Source: a virus. Taken from it: a stretch of 47,165 bases of DNA. The notes beneath the pieces were generated by a model. That model saw nothing but the letters and a program-made list of their open reading frames with translations, ran no database searches and was not told where the DNA came from. Made by a program: the position numbers and the translations under genes. Positions 47,099 to 47,165 of the stretch are shown here, piece after piece (the stretch's first letter is position 1; every line of letters starts with the position of its first letter). The stretch covers positions 1 to 47,165 of IMG/VR virus record IMGVR_UViG_3300020183_000135; one strand, 5' to 3'.

Positions 47099-47165
47099 TT
47101 TCTATTTGTTTTTTTGTCCACTTACTTTTATCCAATAGGTCATCCCAATCTTTGCACCCTTGTTC
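47079..47165 (-). CDS. Partial CDS, C-terminus only
   Basis: The last 28 codons of a minus-strand gene that enters from beyond the window, ending 'KWTKKQIENERNTD' at a TGA (47079-47081). It overlaps the 62-aa membrane protein start by 20 nt. It is charged and helical, without recognisable motif. Support is only the open frame and the overlap style common in this genome. Confidence 0.4.
   Translation of the reverse strand, partial: EQGCKDWDDLLDKSKWTKKQIENERNTD

Noticed and set aside
1-47165. Insertion sequences, integrase, attachment sites or CRISPR arrays
   Set aside because: No transposase or integrase motifs, no terminal repeat pairs and no regularly spaced repeats were seen.

Overview
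The window looks like part of a large T4-type contractile-tailed phage (myovirus) that infects a Bacteroidota host. The evidence is a set of T4-lineage genes: baseplate wedge gp6 and gp25, large terminase gp17, portal gp20, prohead protease gp21, a zinc/TOPRIM primase, a gp47/gp46-type recombination nuclease and a probable late sigma factor. The host is inferred from the near absence of Shine-Dalgarno sequences, Bacteroidota-style signal peptides and lipoboxes, a C-terminal type IX secretion (T9SS) sorting domain, and a DUF2490 outer-membrane barrel. Two tRNA genes (Arg-TCT and Thr-TGT) fit the A+T-rich codon use. No integrase, transposase or CRISPR array is visible.

Region 1 (1-14531, minus strand) is a tightly overlapping operon. 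In transcription order it holds a 59-aa protein, a glutaredoxin-like protein, an HD hydrolase, a small membrane protein, a gp55-like sigma candidate, then baseplate genes: gp5-like hub/spike, spike accessory, a helical protein, gp25, gp6, a DNRLRE-like protein and a 1372-aa gp7/P2 gpI-type wedge. Region 2 (14532-14883) is non-coding and can fold into a multi-stem RNA with an H-type pseudoknot. Region 3 (14884-34525, plus strand) runs primase, fused gp47-gp46, a nucleotidyltransferase-ligase fusion, a metallopeptidase, many small proteins typical of marine T4-like phages, terminase, portal, core-associated proteins and gp21. Several of the small or multidomain proteins carry leucine-rich peptides ending in (L/I)xE, the cleavage consensus of T4 gp21, so they may be prohead cargo.

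Region 4 (34518-37830, minus strand) holds a GIY-YIG protein, a second metallopeptidase, a glycosyltransferase-like protein and a lysis cassette: GH19 endolysin, two-span holin and two small lipoproteins. Region 5 (37865-46311) is the unusual part, an island of exported proteins. It encodes a C-type-lectin/dockerin-like protein, a secreted NUC1-type endonuclease, an outer-membrane barrel with a low-complexity insert, a CsgG-like curli-pore relative, two inner-membrane proteins, a dockerin/cohesin-like protein with a T9SS tail, a second small CsgG-like secreted protein and, on the opposite strand, a DUF2490 barrel. Together they look like a phage-encoded cell-envelope or surface programme that uses host Sec and T9SS machinery. 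Region 6 (46312-47165) has small conserved proteins and two tRNA genes.

A recurring box, ATATTTAT in the sense orientation, lies 4-21 nt upstream of the first gene of many transcription units. It is the best candidate for the phage late promoter. All identifications come from reading the sequence; no database search was run.
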